Source: Hawksworthiomyces lignivorus
Taxonomy: Eukaryota; Ascomycota; Sordariomycetes; Ophiostomatales; Ophiostomataceae
Direction of reading: 5' to 3'
Assembly (NCBI GenBank): GCA_002917075.1
Contig: NTMA01000059.1
Location: 64,097 to 128,096 of the forward strand
Length of the DNA stretch: 64,000 nt
The notes under the pieces are model-generated. The model ran no database searches and was not told the origin of the DNA. It worked only from the letters and a program-made list of their open reading frames with translations. Of the stretch, positions 35,344 through 45,946 are shown in pieces. How positions within the stretch are numbered: position 1 is the stretch's first letter; each line of letters starts with the position of its first letter. The position numbers and the translations under genes were made by a program.

Positions 35344-36143
35344 TTAGAGTTCCACGTGAATACCTTCTGGGGGTACGGGCAGCTCTCCGCTCTCGGTGAT
35401 CTTGACAGCCTGGACCGGCTTGTCATTGGCGCCCTTCTGGACATTCTCGATCTTCTCAACGATTTCGTAGCCCTCGAGGACCTCGCCGAAGACGACGTGA
35501 CGACCGTCGAGCCACCTTTTTGCGTCGCGGAGCGTTAGTTTCACGTCTCTCTAAGCACGGCGGCATGATTTTCTCCTTAGTTCAGTTCTACTTACGAGGT
35601 GATGACAGTCGTGATGAAGAACTGCGAGCCGTTGGTGTCCTTGCCGGCGTTGGCCATGGACAGGAGGCCCTTCTTGGAGTGCTTCAGCTTGAAGTTCTCG
35701 TCGGGGAACTTGTCGCCGTAGACTAAGAAGAGGGGTGGGGGGGTTGCGTCAGCAGGCGGAGAAAGGAGAGAGAGACAAGACAGGAGACAAATGCTGCAAG
35801 AGGGGGGAAACCTACTCGACTTGCCGCCGGTGCCGTCGCCCTTGGTGAAGTCGCCGCCCTGGATCATAAAGTTCTTGATGACGCGGTGGAAGGTGGAGCC
35901 GGCGTAGCCGAAGCCCTTCTCGCCGGTGGCCAGGGCGCGGAAGTTCTCGGCGGTCTTGGGCACGGTCTTGCCGTAGAGGCCGAGGACGACGCGGCCGAGG
36001 TGCTCGTCGCCGTGGGAGATGTCAAAGTAGACCTTGTGGGTGATCTTGGGGCCCTTGGTGGCCTCCGCCGCCTGGGCGAAGAGGACCATGCCGACTCCGA
36101 GGAGCAGCACAAGGGTGACGAAGAGACGCAGCGGATTGAACAT
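35344..36143 (-). CDS. CPR5: ER cyclophilin B (peptidyl-prolyl isomerase)
   Basis: Secretory-pathway cyclophilin catalysing cis-trans isomerisation of X-Pro bonds during folding. Exons are 36143-35816, 35722-35596 and 35515-35344 (208 aa). Introns: GTAGGT...TCTTAG and GTAAGT...AAAAAG with branch ACTAACG. A signal peptide (about 1-27) precedes [13 protein letters not shown]. The fold is complete, including [27 protein letters not shown] (catalytic Arg), GSQFFITT and [12 protein letters not shown]. The C-terminus HVEL resembles the HDEL retrieval signal. The start is the ATG directly before the hydrophobic stretch; the upstream open frame is leader. A second 3' end is possible (see alternative exon at 34791-35092). 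Confidence 0.93.
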
Positions 36144-38079
36144 GCTGGGCGAGGCGGTGGACTTGGAGGATGAATGGGAGGGGGCTACGATATGCAACCA
36201 GGTCGAATCGAGCACAAAAAAGATCGATTCGATGATTGGGTCCGTTAAAAGATATAGGAAGAAGAGAGAAAGAAGAGAGGAAAACTGGCAACGCTTTTTG
36301 GTAAATAAGGGCAAACTATAAGCCTAGAGAGGGGTCCCCCAGGGCGCCAAAGAGCCAGGTCAGCGTCTTTGAAGCTACGTTTCAAAAGCCCCTAGCGAGG
36401 GAAGAGCAGCAGCATTGTCCCTAGCAGCGCCAGCCAACCAGAGAGCGTCCCTGTCTTGCGCACTCCGTATTTCCATATTCGGGTTAGCGCCCTTTCCCAG
36501 CCTCTCTCTTCTGCAGCCAAGCTGCTGTGAGACGTCCAATAGATGAATAATTGCATAGCTGCTTCGCAGAATCAAGGTCTTTGGAGAGGCTGGAAAAGCA
36601 AGGGATACTGTGCTCCGTAGGGGTCTTGCGCAAATGTGTCTCCATTGTTGCAATTGCATCAATTTCATTGTCTCTGCCAGCTTACTGCTCAATCGCGATT
36701 GTCTTCACAAAGCAGGCTTGCCTTGAAAGTTGAGCTCCAGCTAGCATTCCTCCAAAATATCGGAGACCAATTCTTCGACAAGGCGTGGCTCTTGCAGAGC
36801 AATTCTATTCGCTCTCGCTGTGCGGTATACCAGCTGCCGCTAACTAATGCTCAAGCTCTCAGCGGAGATTTCGCCTCGCAGATAAGCCTACGGCGCTTGC
36901 TCACTGTATTGCATACGCTTGCAGCCTTTTGCCTGTACTTTGTGCACGTATTCCATTTCATAGGTAGAGTGCAAAGTACCCTACACAAAGTTGAACAAAA
37001 ATTGAAATTGCCATGTTTTGCCAGAACGACTCCATATGTGATTAATAAGTTCGCGAAGGAAGAATGGGGCAGCGGGAAAGAAACCAGAAAATGCAATATT
37101 GCCAGCCACCAAAGCTGGGTGCCCACCTCAAACATAACTCGTAAACGGCACACCGTATGGGAGAGAGCGCTGAGACAGAAGCAGTGCATCTGAGCATGGC
37201 ACTCAGGCTGGCAATGGCGAGACGAGAACAGAATGGCGCAACGAGATGTCGCCAACGGCGATCGCTAATCGGTTAACAAGTAGCCTTGAGCACATACGCT
37301 ACGGAAACTCGTTGCTGCTTCCCGGACAGGCCACCAGAGCTACAACTGCACTGAGAGTGGTCGTTGGCGGGCAATTGGTAAGCTGACACTATCGTGATTT
37401 TATTTTTTGGTCTGTCGACATATAGTTGTACACAGAGAGTGGGATGTGTTGCGTGATAAAAGATTAGAAATCTTTTTTTTTCGTTTCAGTGAGAGCACAG
37501 GACAAAAGTAAAAGAGAACATGAACAACATAGAAGAGTGCATCTCATATTGCCAGCGAATCCTTCTCTCCTTTGACCCCAGGAAAAGGAGGGGGAAAAAA
37601 TCTCAGTCTCAATTGAACCCTCTCCCAGCCGTAGTAGTGAACGGCACAAAAACGCCTGTAAAAAATAAAATAAAAAAAAAAGAAGAAGAAAAATATGACA
37701 GCTGTGCAACGCGATCAGATATAAGAAAAATTGCTTGTGACCGATTCTCTCCTTTTCCCCAAAGCGCCGTATTCGTCTTCTGCTGTCGACTCTCGCAGCC
37801 TCTGTTGGTCCCACAGGTGGAACATAAAGCCGAGGCAATTAGAAATCGCAATCGTCGACTTCAAGCCCTCCCCTCCCAAAAAATGCGCTCTTCTGAGATG
37901 AACTCTGGCACAGATCTCCACGAGTCGCGCAATACAGAGGATCTCTGGTATCTGAAGTCTGAAGTTTTTAAATGTTTTTTTTTTCTTTCGTATGCTCGCT
38001 TTTTGGGGGGTGGCATTTTTGCCCCCAGATTTCGTAATTATCGTCGTAAACAAAAATAGCAAGCAGCACCGGCGGTGCC
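36144..38079. other. 1.9-kb gene-poor region upstream of the cyclophilin gene
   Basis: The first about 170 bases are the purine-rich strand of the cyclophilin leader. Plus-strand frame 36636-37193 (185 codons) and minus-strand frames near 36851-37255 and 37464-37838 show no domain, signal or splice partner and are not called. T-tracts near 37469 and 37976 flank it. Confidence 0.45.
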
Positions 38080-38960
38080 TTATGCCGAAGCGGCCGCAGC
38101 GGCCTGGGCCTGCGGCAGTGGTGCCTGCGAGAGCGTCTTGCCGGTGCCGCTCAGGTTGGTCTCGGGCCGCTTGCTCCGATAGTCGGCAACGGCGGCCTTG
38201 ATGGCATCCTCGGCGAGCATAGAGCAGTGGACTAAAGAGAGGGGAGGAAAAGGGTTAGCAGGTCGAATTGCCAGATTGAAGAGAAGGGAGAGAAAGAGAA
38301 AAAGCTTACGCTTGACGGGCGGCAGGCACAGCTCGGAGGCAATATCAACGTTCTTGATGGCGACGGCATCATCCACTGTAGAAAGATTAGTATACGTGCG
38401 ATGAGGTCAAAAAAGGTAGCTTCTGCAGAGCAAAGCGGTCTAGACGTACGAGTCTTGCCCTGCACCAGAGTAGTGAGGTAGCTAGAGCTGGCGATGGCCG
38501 AGCCGCAGCCGAAGGTCTTGAACTTGGCCTCGACGATCTTGTTGGTGACGGGGTCGACGCGGATGTCCAGCTTCATGACGTCGCCGCAGGCGGGGGCGCC
38601 CACGAGGCCAGAGCCGACGGCAGGGTCCTTGCGGTCGAGGGAGCCGACATTGCGCGGGCGGGTGTAGTGGTCGATCAGTAGAAGAGGAGTCAGCAGAGAG
38701 TTCGAAGCAGGATGGGGGCAGAAGGGGAGAGGGGGGGGGGGGCAGTCAATCCATATATTGCGATATATGCCGCAATAAATCGCCGAAAAGGGATAAAACT
38801 TATCTTTCTCGTGATAGAACCGACGCGCGCTGGGTACGGCAGCAGCGGCGGCGGCGATGGATGGCCTTGTTGCGCGCAGAGCTGTCCGGGAAGAAGAAAC
38901 AGCAGCGGCAGTTGCTGCCGAGGCGAGCGAGCGAGTGAGAGATGTGCGAATGGCGTACAT
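38080..38960 (-). CDS. ISU1: mitochondrial Fe-S cluster scaffold Isu1
   Basis: Scaffold on which mitochondrial [2Fe-2S] clusters are built by the Nfs1-Isd11 desulfurase. Exons are 38960-38804, 38677-38450, 38375-38310 and 38231-38080 (200 aa). Residues 1-47 form an Arg/Ser/Ala-rich mitochondrial presequence. Cluster ligands are Cys83 and Asp85 (GAPACGDVMK), Cys110 (KTFGCGSA) and Cys153 (LHCSML); LPPVK (146-150) is the Ssq1 chaperone site. Introns 2 and 3 are GT-AG (GTACGT...TACAG; GTAAGC...TTTAG). Intron 1 has AT-AC ends and, when removed, restores YHEKVIDHYTRPRNVGS. The tail after about 175 is Gln/Ala-rich and divergent. Confidence 0.94.
38678..38803 (-). other. AT-AC intron in ISU1
   Basis: 126-base intron with donor ATAAGT (38803-38798) and end TTCTAC (acceptor AC at 38679-38678), branch-like CTGAC 11 bases before the end, and a C-rich tract. 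No AG dinucleotide occurs between the donor region and the next exon, so a GT-AG model is impossible. The length is a multiple of three with no in-frame stop. The donor resembles U2-type, not the U12 ATATCC signal. Confidence 0.8.
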
Positions 38961-41589
38961 TGTGTATGTGGGCGATTAAATCGAGAATCGTGAGCTGCGA
39001 TAGTCGATGAGGGAATTTAGGAACAGAGGATAAAGAAAGAAAAAGGAAGAAGAAAAGAAAAGAGAATATAAGAGAGAGAGAGAGAGATAAGTGTTGAATA
39101 GATGACGAAGGAGGCAAAAAAATGCGGGTTTCCAAAAAAGAATGGCGATGAAGCAGATCCCGGTTTCTTTTTCTACTGCTACACCTTCTGCTAAGTATGT
39201 AGGTATGCTTAGGTTCAAACTGTTTTTAGCGTCTTTCACTGTGCTACAGCGGCGAATGAGAGAGGAGGAGTGTGAAGGAAAGAGGAATGTGATTGAGCCA
39301 AAAAAGGCCGCGCAAATTTACTTGTACTGTACGGTACAAGTACTAGGGCGCGGGAGCAATAAAAGTTCGGGGGGCGGCGATAACACAAAAAAATTCACTG
39401 AGACGGAGAAAGGGACAATTACAATTACCAACCCGAGCCAACGTACAGTGACGTTTTGGAGGGGCTCGGCAGGTCCTGTCAGAGGGCAAGAAAGAAAAAA
39501 AGAAAAAAAATAAGGACCCAAAAAAACAAAAACAGAGAAAAGAGAGAGAAAGCGAGCTCGGATATAATTGGAGCTTACCCCGATCTTCGGAACCGCGGAC
39601 TTTGCGAGTTTTTTTTTTTTTTTTTTTGGTGGGCAATTGTAGGGAAGGGAGGGATTTTAATGGGTATTTTCTCCCTGAAAAGACCAAATCCCATGCGAAA
39701 TTGCACTCTGAGCTTGCCACTGCGGGGCAGCGTGGCAGCGTGGCAGGGCGTTTTGTCAGATATCCATCTTATCAATCAGTATTTCCCACGTCACAATTCT
39801 CGTTTTTCTGCAGGATCTCTGGTCTACACCCCAACGCCTTTGTATGTACTTGTACTCGTACTCCGTATCTTACACGTCCTTTGCAATATTCGTCGCAGTT
39901 TTCTAAAGCGAGCTTTTCGCAGAACTATTGTGTTGTCGGGTCGTTTTCGTCCCTTTTCCTCAGCAGTCGGCTTCGATTATTCTACACAAAGAAAAGTACG
40001 TGACGCTGCAGCAAAAAAAAAAAAAAAAAAAACCGAGCCAGGCTGACTCCTCTTCGAAGTGGCAGCTGGTATTTCTAATGAAAAAAGTACGATAGCTTAG
40101 TGCAAGATATCCTGCAGCGAGACATGCATATCATTCCAAATTCGGCCTGCAGTGCTGTAACGCCGAGCTCGACCGACCTGTTTTCCGCGCGTTCTCTCCA
40201 CACCCTCTTCTCCGTAGTACAGTTTCGGGCTCCTTTTCACACGTATTACTCTTTTCACGAATCGCGTAGTCACGGGAAACAGTTATCCTTCTGCCTCGTC
40301 CTTCTTGGTGCAGATAAGCGCTATGTAAGATACGAGTGCGGCCCCGAATTTTCAATTAGATTTTTTTCCTTTCTTTTCTAGATTAGGAAAGAAAACCCTT
40401 TGCACAGCAAAGCTCTAATATATACTGGCTGGCCTATTAGTCGTACCTACTCATAAGTGGCTGCATGAGCACCTACTGCGTATAGCCATCCACAAAACGT
40501 AGTGTCACCAAACTATCAAATGGAGATGTCTTTGTTGTCGTTGGTTCGCCTGTGCGTCTACTTCCTACTCATTTGAAGAGTCTCTTTGTAGAGCCTCTAC
40601 ATAGTAGATCGTTTGTATTACACAACCCTATTTTTTATGTTAGAATATCTCAAGTGCCTGAACAAATGCCCAGGCTGGCATCCAAATCAATTGAAATAAT
40701 TCGGCGTGAACATGAAGCAATCTTTGGTGTTTGCATCTGCCCGCGTTTAGAGCGATCGTAGGCTTTTTGATATTACATAGCACCTCTAACCTTCGTACGA
40801 GCATAAGACGGTCAAATTTCAATGGGAAAAGAAAGAGTCAGCGGTGCTATACCTTTCATGGAAATTCTTTTATTGAACAAAAGCGAATCCCTATATAGTA
40901 AGGTCGGCATATCTGGCCCCAGTGGAAGGTTGCCTGTCTAGTTGCCTCTAGCTGTAACTTCAGCTCCTCGCTTCGAGTCAGCAGTCTACGCTGCATAAAA
41001 TTTAACATACACTTTTGACATTTATTTGCATTTACTTCTCTCGATACGTATTAGTCTTTGCCAGCTGTTAGTGCACTCTAACAAACTTCAAAACACACAC
41101 ACACACACACACACACAAAAAAAAAAAGAGCATCGTACAATCCTTTCTCTTATTGCTTTTATCATATGGTTTGTATACATAGTATGTATATTAAAATGTT
41201 TGTCGATTGTAGTTTCATCAATAGCAACCAGAGAAGATCCTCTCGTCTAAGCTGGCCCCCTAGCCAGGAGTTCTCAGAGACTACTCTTTGCATTTGCTGC
41301 CTACAAAAGTATCCAATACCCTCACGTCCCAACCGCCGGCACCGTCAGGTCTTCACAGCGCTCCAGTTGCTCGCCTTATGAGCGTATTCCCTGACTTTCT
41401 CGGTAGAAGAATTGCATCACCAGGGACCCCCCACACCTTGATATAGGCTTAGAGGCGGCGTGCCAAATCGCAGTTGAGCCAAGTCTCCCTTTTGGTTTTC
41501 ACATCAGCGACGCAACAACGTAGATGGCCGCCCATTGCTAGCGCCTTATCGGCAAGAACTGCAGGCTGATCGCCGCGCATTTTGCAAAC
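38961..41589. other. gene-poor region upstream of ISU1
   Basis: It contains AT-rich sequence with a long T-run at about 39609-39627, an A-run at about 40014-40032 and an AC microsatellite (41093-41117). Frames present (for example 39456-40046) are low-complexity or unsupported. No gene was called. Confidence 0.45.
41093..41117 (+). repeat. (AC)n microsatellite followed by an A-tract
   Basis: About 12 AC dinucleotides, then A-rich sequence to about 41128, in intergenic DNA. Confidence 0.85.
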
Positions 41590-41592
41590 CTA

Positions 41593-41724
41593 GCTCGGGC
41601 TACGATATATAGGCAGGCCGAGCTCTAAACTGCAATGGACGCGGCCGCCAACGCGATCCCGCGCCTCGAGAATTGTGACCTCGCAGTCGAGGGCAGCGAA
41701 CAAGCTAGGCAGTTCGACGTCTGG
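41593..41724 (-). pseudogene. decayed FAD-dependent amine oxidase fragment
   Basis: A 44-codon open stretch on the minus strand, bounded by stops, contains CEVTILEARDRVGGRVH (41635-41685). This is the diagnostic segment of flavin amine oxidases, where the Glu of the second Rossmann strand binds the FAD ribose and ARxRxGGR follows. Upstream I find no GxGxxG nucleotide-binding start and downstream only stop-broken frames, so this is a relic, not an intact gene. Local GC (about 41440-41720) is higher than in the flanks, fitting old coding DNA. The substrate of the ancestor (polyamine, monoamine or histone-demethylase type) cannot be told. Confidence 0.65.
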
Positions 41725-42190
41725 TCATGCCACTTGCTACAAGCTACGAATATGAACCAATAACTTTGGGTTCATTTCTCATTAGGATTTTCCTGCATGC
41801 GTGTGTTTCGTGCTATTATTGGTTTTACTAGCAAAGCAGTGTTCAGCCTCACGAGGTCAGCCCCAGAGACAAACCAAAGGTACAATCTAAGGCAACCCTC
41901 GTCGGGCAAACAAGCAAAATGTATCAAGAATCCCCTCATTTTGTCTCGTAAGTATGTTGCTACATCTTGGCGCCTTTTATCTCTATGCCTCCTTTATGCT
42001 CAAGCATTCCGTTCCAAGTCATTGTCCCTTCTGAATCTAGTCTTTTTGATCAGAAAGCTGCGCACCATCTTGCACTTGGAGCATGAAATTCAGGTGTTGA
42101 GACCGAACCGTTGTTAGATTACCGGCCTAGGCACGCTTTTTTTTTCTTCTCCCTTTAGCAATATAAGTAACGGTCATATACAAAGTCAAC

Positions 42191-44564
42191 ATGGTCGAAC
42201 CGACTATCTACGCTGCAGACGTGGTCAACACTGCATTCAGTCTGATCCAGGACGTGCGAAGTGCGCAAGGCAAAGTCCAAAATGGGTCAAAGATACTTAG
42301 CAGCACTATAAAGCGATTACTTGGGTTTCATCAGCTGCTTAGGCTGATCCGTGGGGAAGACGTGCTTCATACTGCAAGCGTCGTACGGGAGATTAAAGCA
42401 GTCAGCAAGGAAGCACAAATGCTAAGGCAAATTCTTGTCCAGCAACAAATGCAGAGCCAAAGCCGTCCTACCCCATCGTCTGGAAATACGTCCAGAGTTG
42501 ACAATGGCGAAGACAAACATCTAGACAAGATCTTGCATCAGCTCGATTCGGCTCGGGGCAAGATAGAGGAAAGACTTACTATGGTTTGCGTAGGTCTAGG
42601 AGGCAACCCTTGGGAAGGCTTCCGGGTGACGCTTCCTGTGCTGCAATCTATGAATACAAAGATGGAGGCAGACCTTGGAATGGGACTCGAACTTGCCGCA
42701 CTTCTCCACGACAGAGTCTCCCAGCGGCCAGGCACGTATTGCGCTCAATGACTGGATGATGCGCGAATAAGCTAACTAGGTTTTAGTGGACGAGTCTGTT
42801 CCATTAAGCGAACAGGATCTAGAGAAGCTAGGGCTACCTGCTCAGAACCAGACGACTCGTGGAAGAGATTCGACACCAGCTGCGGGCGAGGAGGCGTTCT
42901 ACGACAATATTACAGAAGACCAAGCGCGTATTATTGCTGGCAGCTCTGGCGAGACGAGATGGCGCGAACGCGCTGGATGGAAGACGGCTCTTCCGAGCAA
43001 AGACACACTCGTGGAAGAAATGAACAAAATGAAACTGGAACCAGACGATACCAACTCGTCAGCTGGAACACCAAAGCTGACCGAAAGCCCAACAAAAGAG
43101 ATGCAGTGGAAGAGCGTTGAGAAATCATTTGCTAGTGCAGCAAACACCCCCAAAACAGAAGCCAAGCCTAGTCGTTTGAGTAAGCTTTCCACTCTCGACG
43201 AGTTAACGAGTATGGACAAACAGGCAACAACATTAGAAACCCAAAATCGACGAGAAGAATCAACATGCGCAGAAAACATTGCATTACAAACAATAGCAGC
43301 ACGGAGGGAATCGCTCGGACCAGACCATCCGGATACCCTGAGGAGCATGGCAAAGCTCGTGTCGATATACTGTAATCAGGGTCGGTGGAAGGAGGCTGAG
43401 CAATGGATTTTGCAAGTGATGGAAATTAGGAAGGCAAAACTCGGACCAGACCATTGGCTTACCCTGACAGCCATGGCAAATCTCGTGGCGATATACTTCA
43501 CTCAGGACCGCTGGAAAGAGGCTGAGCAATGGGGTTTGCAGGTCATAGAGATTGGGAAGACAGAACTCAAACCAGACCATCCGATTATCTTGATGTGCAT
43601 GGATCGCCTCGTATCGATGTATTTGAATCAGGGTCGGTGGAAAGAGGCTGAGCCATGGTGTTCACAGGTAATAGAAACTCAAAAGACAAAACTCGGTCTA
43701 GACCATCCGGATACCCTGACAAGTATGAGGGACCTCATATCGATACACGGTCGTCAAGGTCGGTGGAAGGCGGCTGAGTCATTGTGTTTGCAGGTGATAG
43801 AAATTCGAAAGACAAAACTCGGTCTAGATCATCTGGATACCCTGACAAGCATGGCAGACCTCGTGCCGATATACAACAATCAAGGTCGGTGGAAGGAGGC
43901 CGAGTCATTGTGTTTGCAGGTGATAGAAATTCGAAAAACAAAACTCGGTCTAGATCATCTGGATACCCTGACAAGCATGGCACACCTCGCGACGACATAC
44001 TCGGCTCGGTGCCGTTGGAAGGAGGCCGAGCACTGGAGTGGGCAAGTCGCAGAGATTGGGAAGACAAAACTCGGACCAAACCATCCGATTACCCTAAGAA
44101 GCATGGAAGTTCTTGTGTCGGCATACTGGCAGCAGGGTCGGTGGAAGGAGGCTGTGCCATGGTGTTTGCAGGTGATAGATGTTCAGAAGACAAAACTCGG
44201 TCCAGATCATGTCGGCACTTTGGATAGCATGGTTGACCTCTCAATAACATACACGAACCTGGGCCGTCTGGACGATGCCGAGAATCTAGCTGTGCAGGTG
44301 GTAGAGCTTCGCAAGGCAAAACTTGGGCGTCACCATCCCAACACATTGACTAGCATGAATAACTTGGCATGGATTTATATGGACCAGCGCAGGGCGGGTG
44401 ACGCCAGGAGGCTGTTTTTGAAAGTGCTTTTATCTCAAGCGGAAAATCTGGGGCCAGATCATCCTCATACGAGAGCGAGTGAGAACCGCTTGACATCAAT
44501 ATTCTACAGTTCGAAACCAAACCAAAGAACGGACTACATTGGGTGGCCGCATGTTAATTACTAG
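42191..44564 (+). CDS. orphan NLR-like protein with tetratricopeptide repeats
   Basis: Exons are 42191-42731 and 42787-44564 (772 aa), if the 55-base intron uses a GC-AG pair (CCAG/GCACGT...TTTTAG, branch GCTAAC); the join restores the frame. The N-terminus (about 1-90, MVEPTIYAADVVNTAFSLIQ) looks like the helical N-terminal domain of fungal STAND/NLR proteins. After a charged linker come nine 42-residue kinesin-light-chain-type TPRs (LGPDHPDTLTSM...QGRWKEAE) and a partial tenth. No nucleotide-binding NACHT or NB-ARC domain is present. In fungi such TPRs act in protein sensing, often in incompatibility or immunity; function here is unknown. Codon use is more AT-rich than in neighbours. Confidence 0.75.
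42732..42786 (+). other. probable GC-AG intron in the TPR gene
   Basis: 55 bases beginning GCACGT after CCAG and ending GTTTTAG, with GCTAAC 15 bases before the end. The nearby GT (GTATTG at 42736) leaves the wrong phase for this acceptor, and the other nearby acceptor runs into a stop. The GC donor gives RPVDESVPL in frame. Confidence 0.55.
43314..44504 (+). repeat. 126-bp tandem repeats encoding 42-residue TPR units
   Basis: Nine complete units (43314-44447) and a partial one (44448-44504), each starting with codons for LGPDH or a variant. Units around 43782-43854 and 43908-43980 are identical over about 73 bases except one site, so parts of the array were copied recently; outer units have diverged. 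Confidence 0.9.
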
Positions 44565-45541
44565 GTAGAGATAGCAGGAGGGTGAGAAGTATATTATTAA
44601 CAGCGCACAATAATTGTAAAATACAAGACTGAACCTCAGTCGTTTCTCCTGAGAGGATCCCCGACCAATGTCAATTTACATAGGCAAAGGGGAGTTGGCT
44701 AAGGCGCTAGAGATTGATGAGAGCAACCAAGAATTAATATTAGTAATATAGGCTCAGCAAGAAGCGACGCAGATAGAGACTCAACGAGAAGGGTGCACGT
44801 AGAGCCTCGATAAGCAGTGGTGCAGATAGAGATCCAACGGGAAGTGAGGCAGGTGCAAGCTCGATGGGAGCTATGACGAGGACGTAAACGATGAAGGGGC
44901 TCTTCTATAAACCATCTGAGCCAGAGAGCAGTTGATACTGCAGCCGGGTCATTTTCTTTTACTGCATTTTCTTTCGTCTTCGTCTCCATTCCTAGGTTGC
45001 TCTGTTTAACTTCAGTTTTTCTACGGATTTTATTACCAGAGTTGTGACATTCTCGCTTCGGCTGCGTCTATTAATATCTTCTCCTTCCTTTCACTTTGCG
45101 ACTTGAAAACACCTTTGTTCGCATCATGACGTTTCCGGACCATCACCCTCTTAACACAAACAGTGTAGTTTCTTTCCTTCTCCCACTTTCAGAGAAATTC
45201 TTGACAGATATATAGAAGTAGACTGGATAAAGAGCATCTTTGTTCTATGAAACACGAAGATACAGTGACGCGCTGGGAACGCAAAGGACAAGTCGAAAGC
45301 GATCATGAAACTACACACGTATAAACGCAGGTCGGTTTTCTTTTTAAGAAAGAGAGCAGCTCAGTCTACCTGGTCTCTGTTCCTGTAGAATTCTTCTGCT
45401 TGCAATAGCCACCCTGCACAGAGCAACAGTCAGAGTTGATGCTGGTTTCTCACCAAGAGAGTAAAATAACAACCCAAGACGAAGTCCGCAAGTGGCACTC
45501 CTCTCTTCCACGGCCGATCTCTGCCTCTCCCAGCCTCGCGA
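44565..45541. other. spacer downstream of the TPR gene
   Basis: AT-rich sequence. It includes a diverged tandem duplication of about 53 bases near 44769-44875, whose units both begin GCAGATAGAGA. No gene was seen. Confidence 0.45.
44769..44875 (+). repeat. diverged about 53-bp tandem duplication
   Basis: Two units begin GCAGATAGAGACTCAACGAG (44769) and GCAGATAGAGATCCAACGGG (44822) and diverge afterwards. In one frame both read QIE-QRE before stops, so they could be decayed coiled-coil coding sequence or plain repeat. Confidence 0.45.
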
Positions 45542-45946
45542 ATGCCTCCCAGATGCCTTTCCTCTTCGGCGTCCGCCTCGAGGACGGCTGCCATTGTCGT
45601 CGGCGCCGTCGCGCTCGGCGTGGTCTGCTTCTGCGTCATCGACTCCGCACTGGGCGAGTGGCTGCTGAAGCACCTGAAGAGCTTGAAGCGCCGAGCGGCG
45701 CAGCGGTTCCGGTGCAGCAAGGTAAAGAAGCAACCCCAAGCGCCTGTGGCGGACGCGTCTGGAGTATGCGTCGTCTCGGCAGCAGGTATGACTGCTCCAG
45801 TTGACGACAGCAACGGCAACGGCAACGGCAGCAGCGGAAACATGAGCAACAACAGTGATGACAACGACAATAGAAACAACGGGTGTAATGTGGCCGTGGC
45901 CGTCAACGACGTACCGCCGTGTGAGACAAGGGCGGCAGCGGCGTAG
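45542..45946 (+). CDS. small hypothetical membrane protein, 134 aa
   Basis: Single-exon frame from ATG at 45542. Residues about 14-33 (RTAAIVVGAVALGVVCFCVI) form one hydrophobic span, followed by a basic amphipathic stretch with LLKHLKSLKRRAAQRF, and an Asn/Gly/Ser/Asp-rich tail (NGNGNGSS, NNSDDNDNRNN). I do not recognise a family. GC-rich codons compared with the flanks and a plausible topology support it; the low-complexity tail and small size argue for caution. The upstream pyrimidine-rich stretch could be its leader. Confidence 0.4.
   Translation: MPPRCLSSSASASRTAAIVVGAVALGVVCFCVIDSALGEWLLKHLKSLKRRAAQRFRCSKVKKQPQAPVADASGVCVVSAAGMTAPVDDSNGNGNGSSGNMSNNSDDNDNRNNGCNVAVAVNDVPPCETRAAAA

Noticed and set aside
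36636..37193. 185-codon plus-strand frame
   Set aside because: No domain, signal or conserved motif; base composition like the surrounding spacer.
38678..38960. Uninterrupted ISU1 reading frame running through the AT-AC intron
   Set aside because: It would insert 42 residues with a proline run into a highly conserved site; removing the intron restores the family sequence.
43284..44346. Repeated minus-strand frames over the TPR array
   Set aside because: They mirror the 126-base repeat; the plus-strand TPR protein explains the periodicity.
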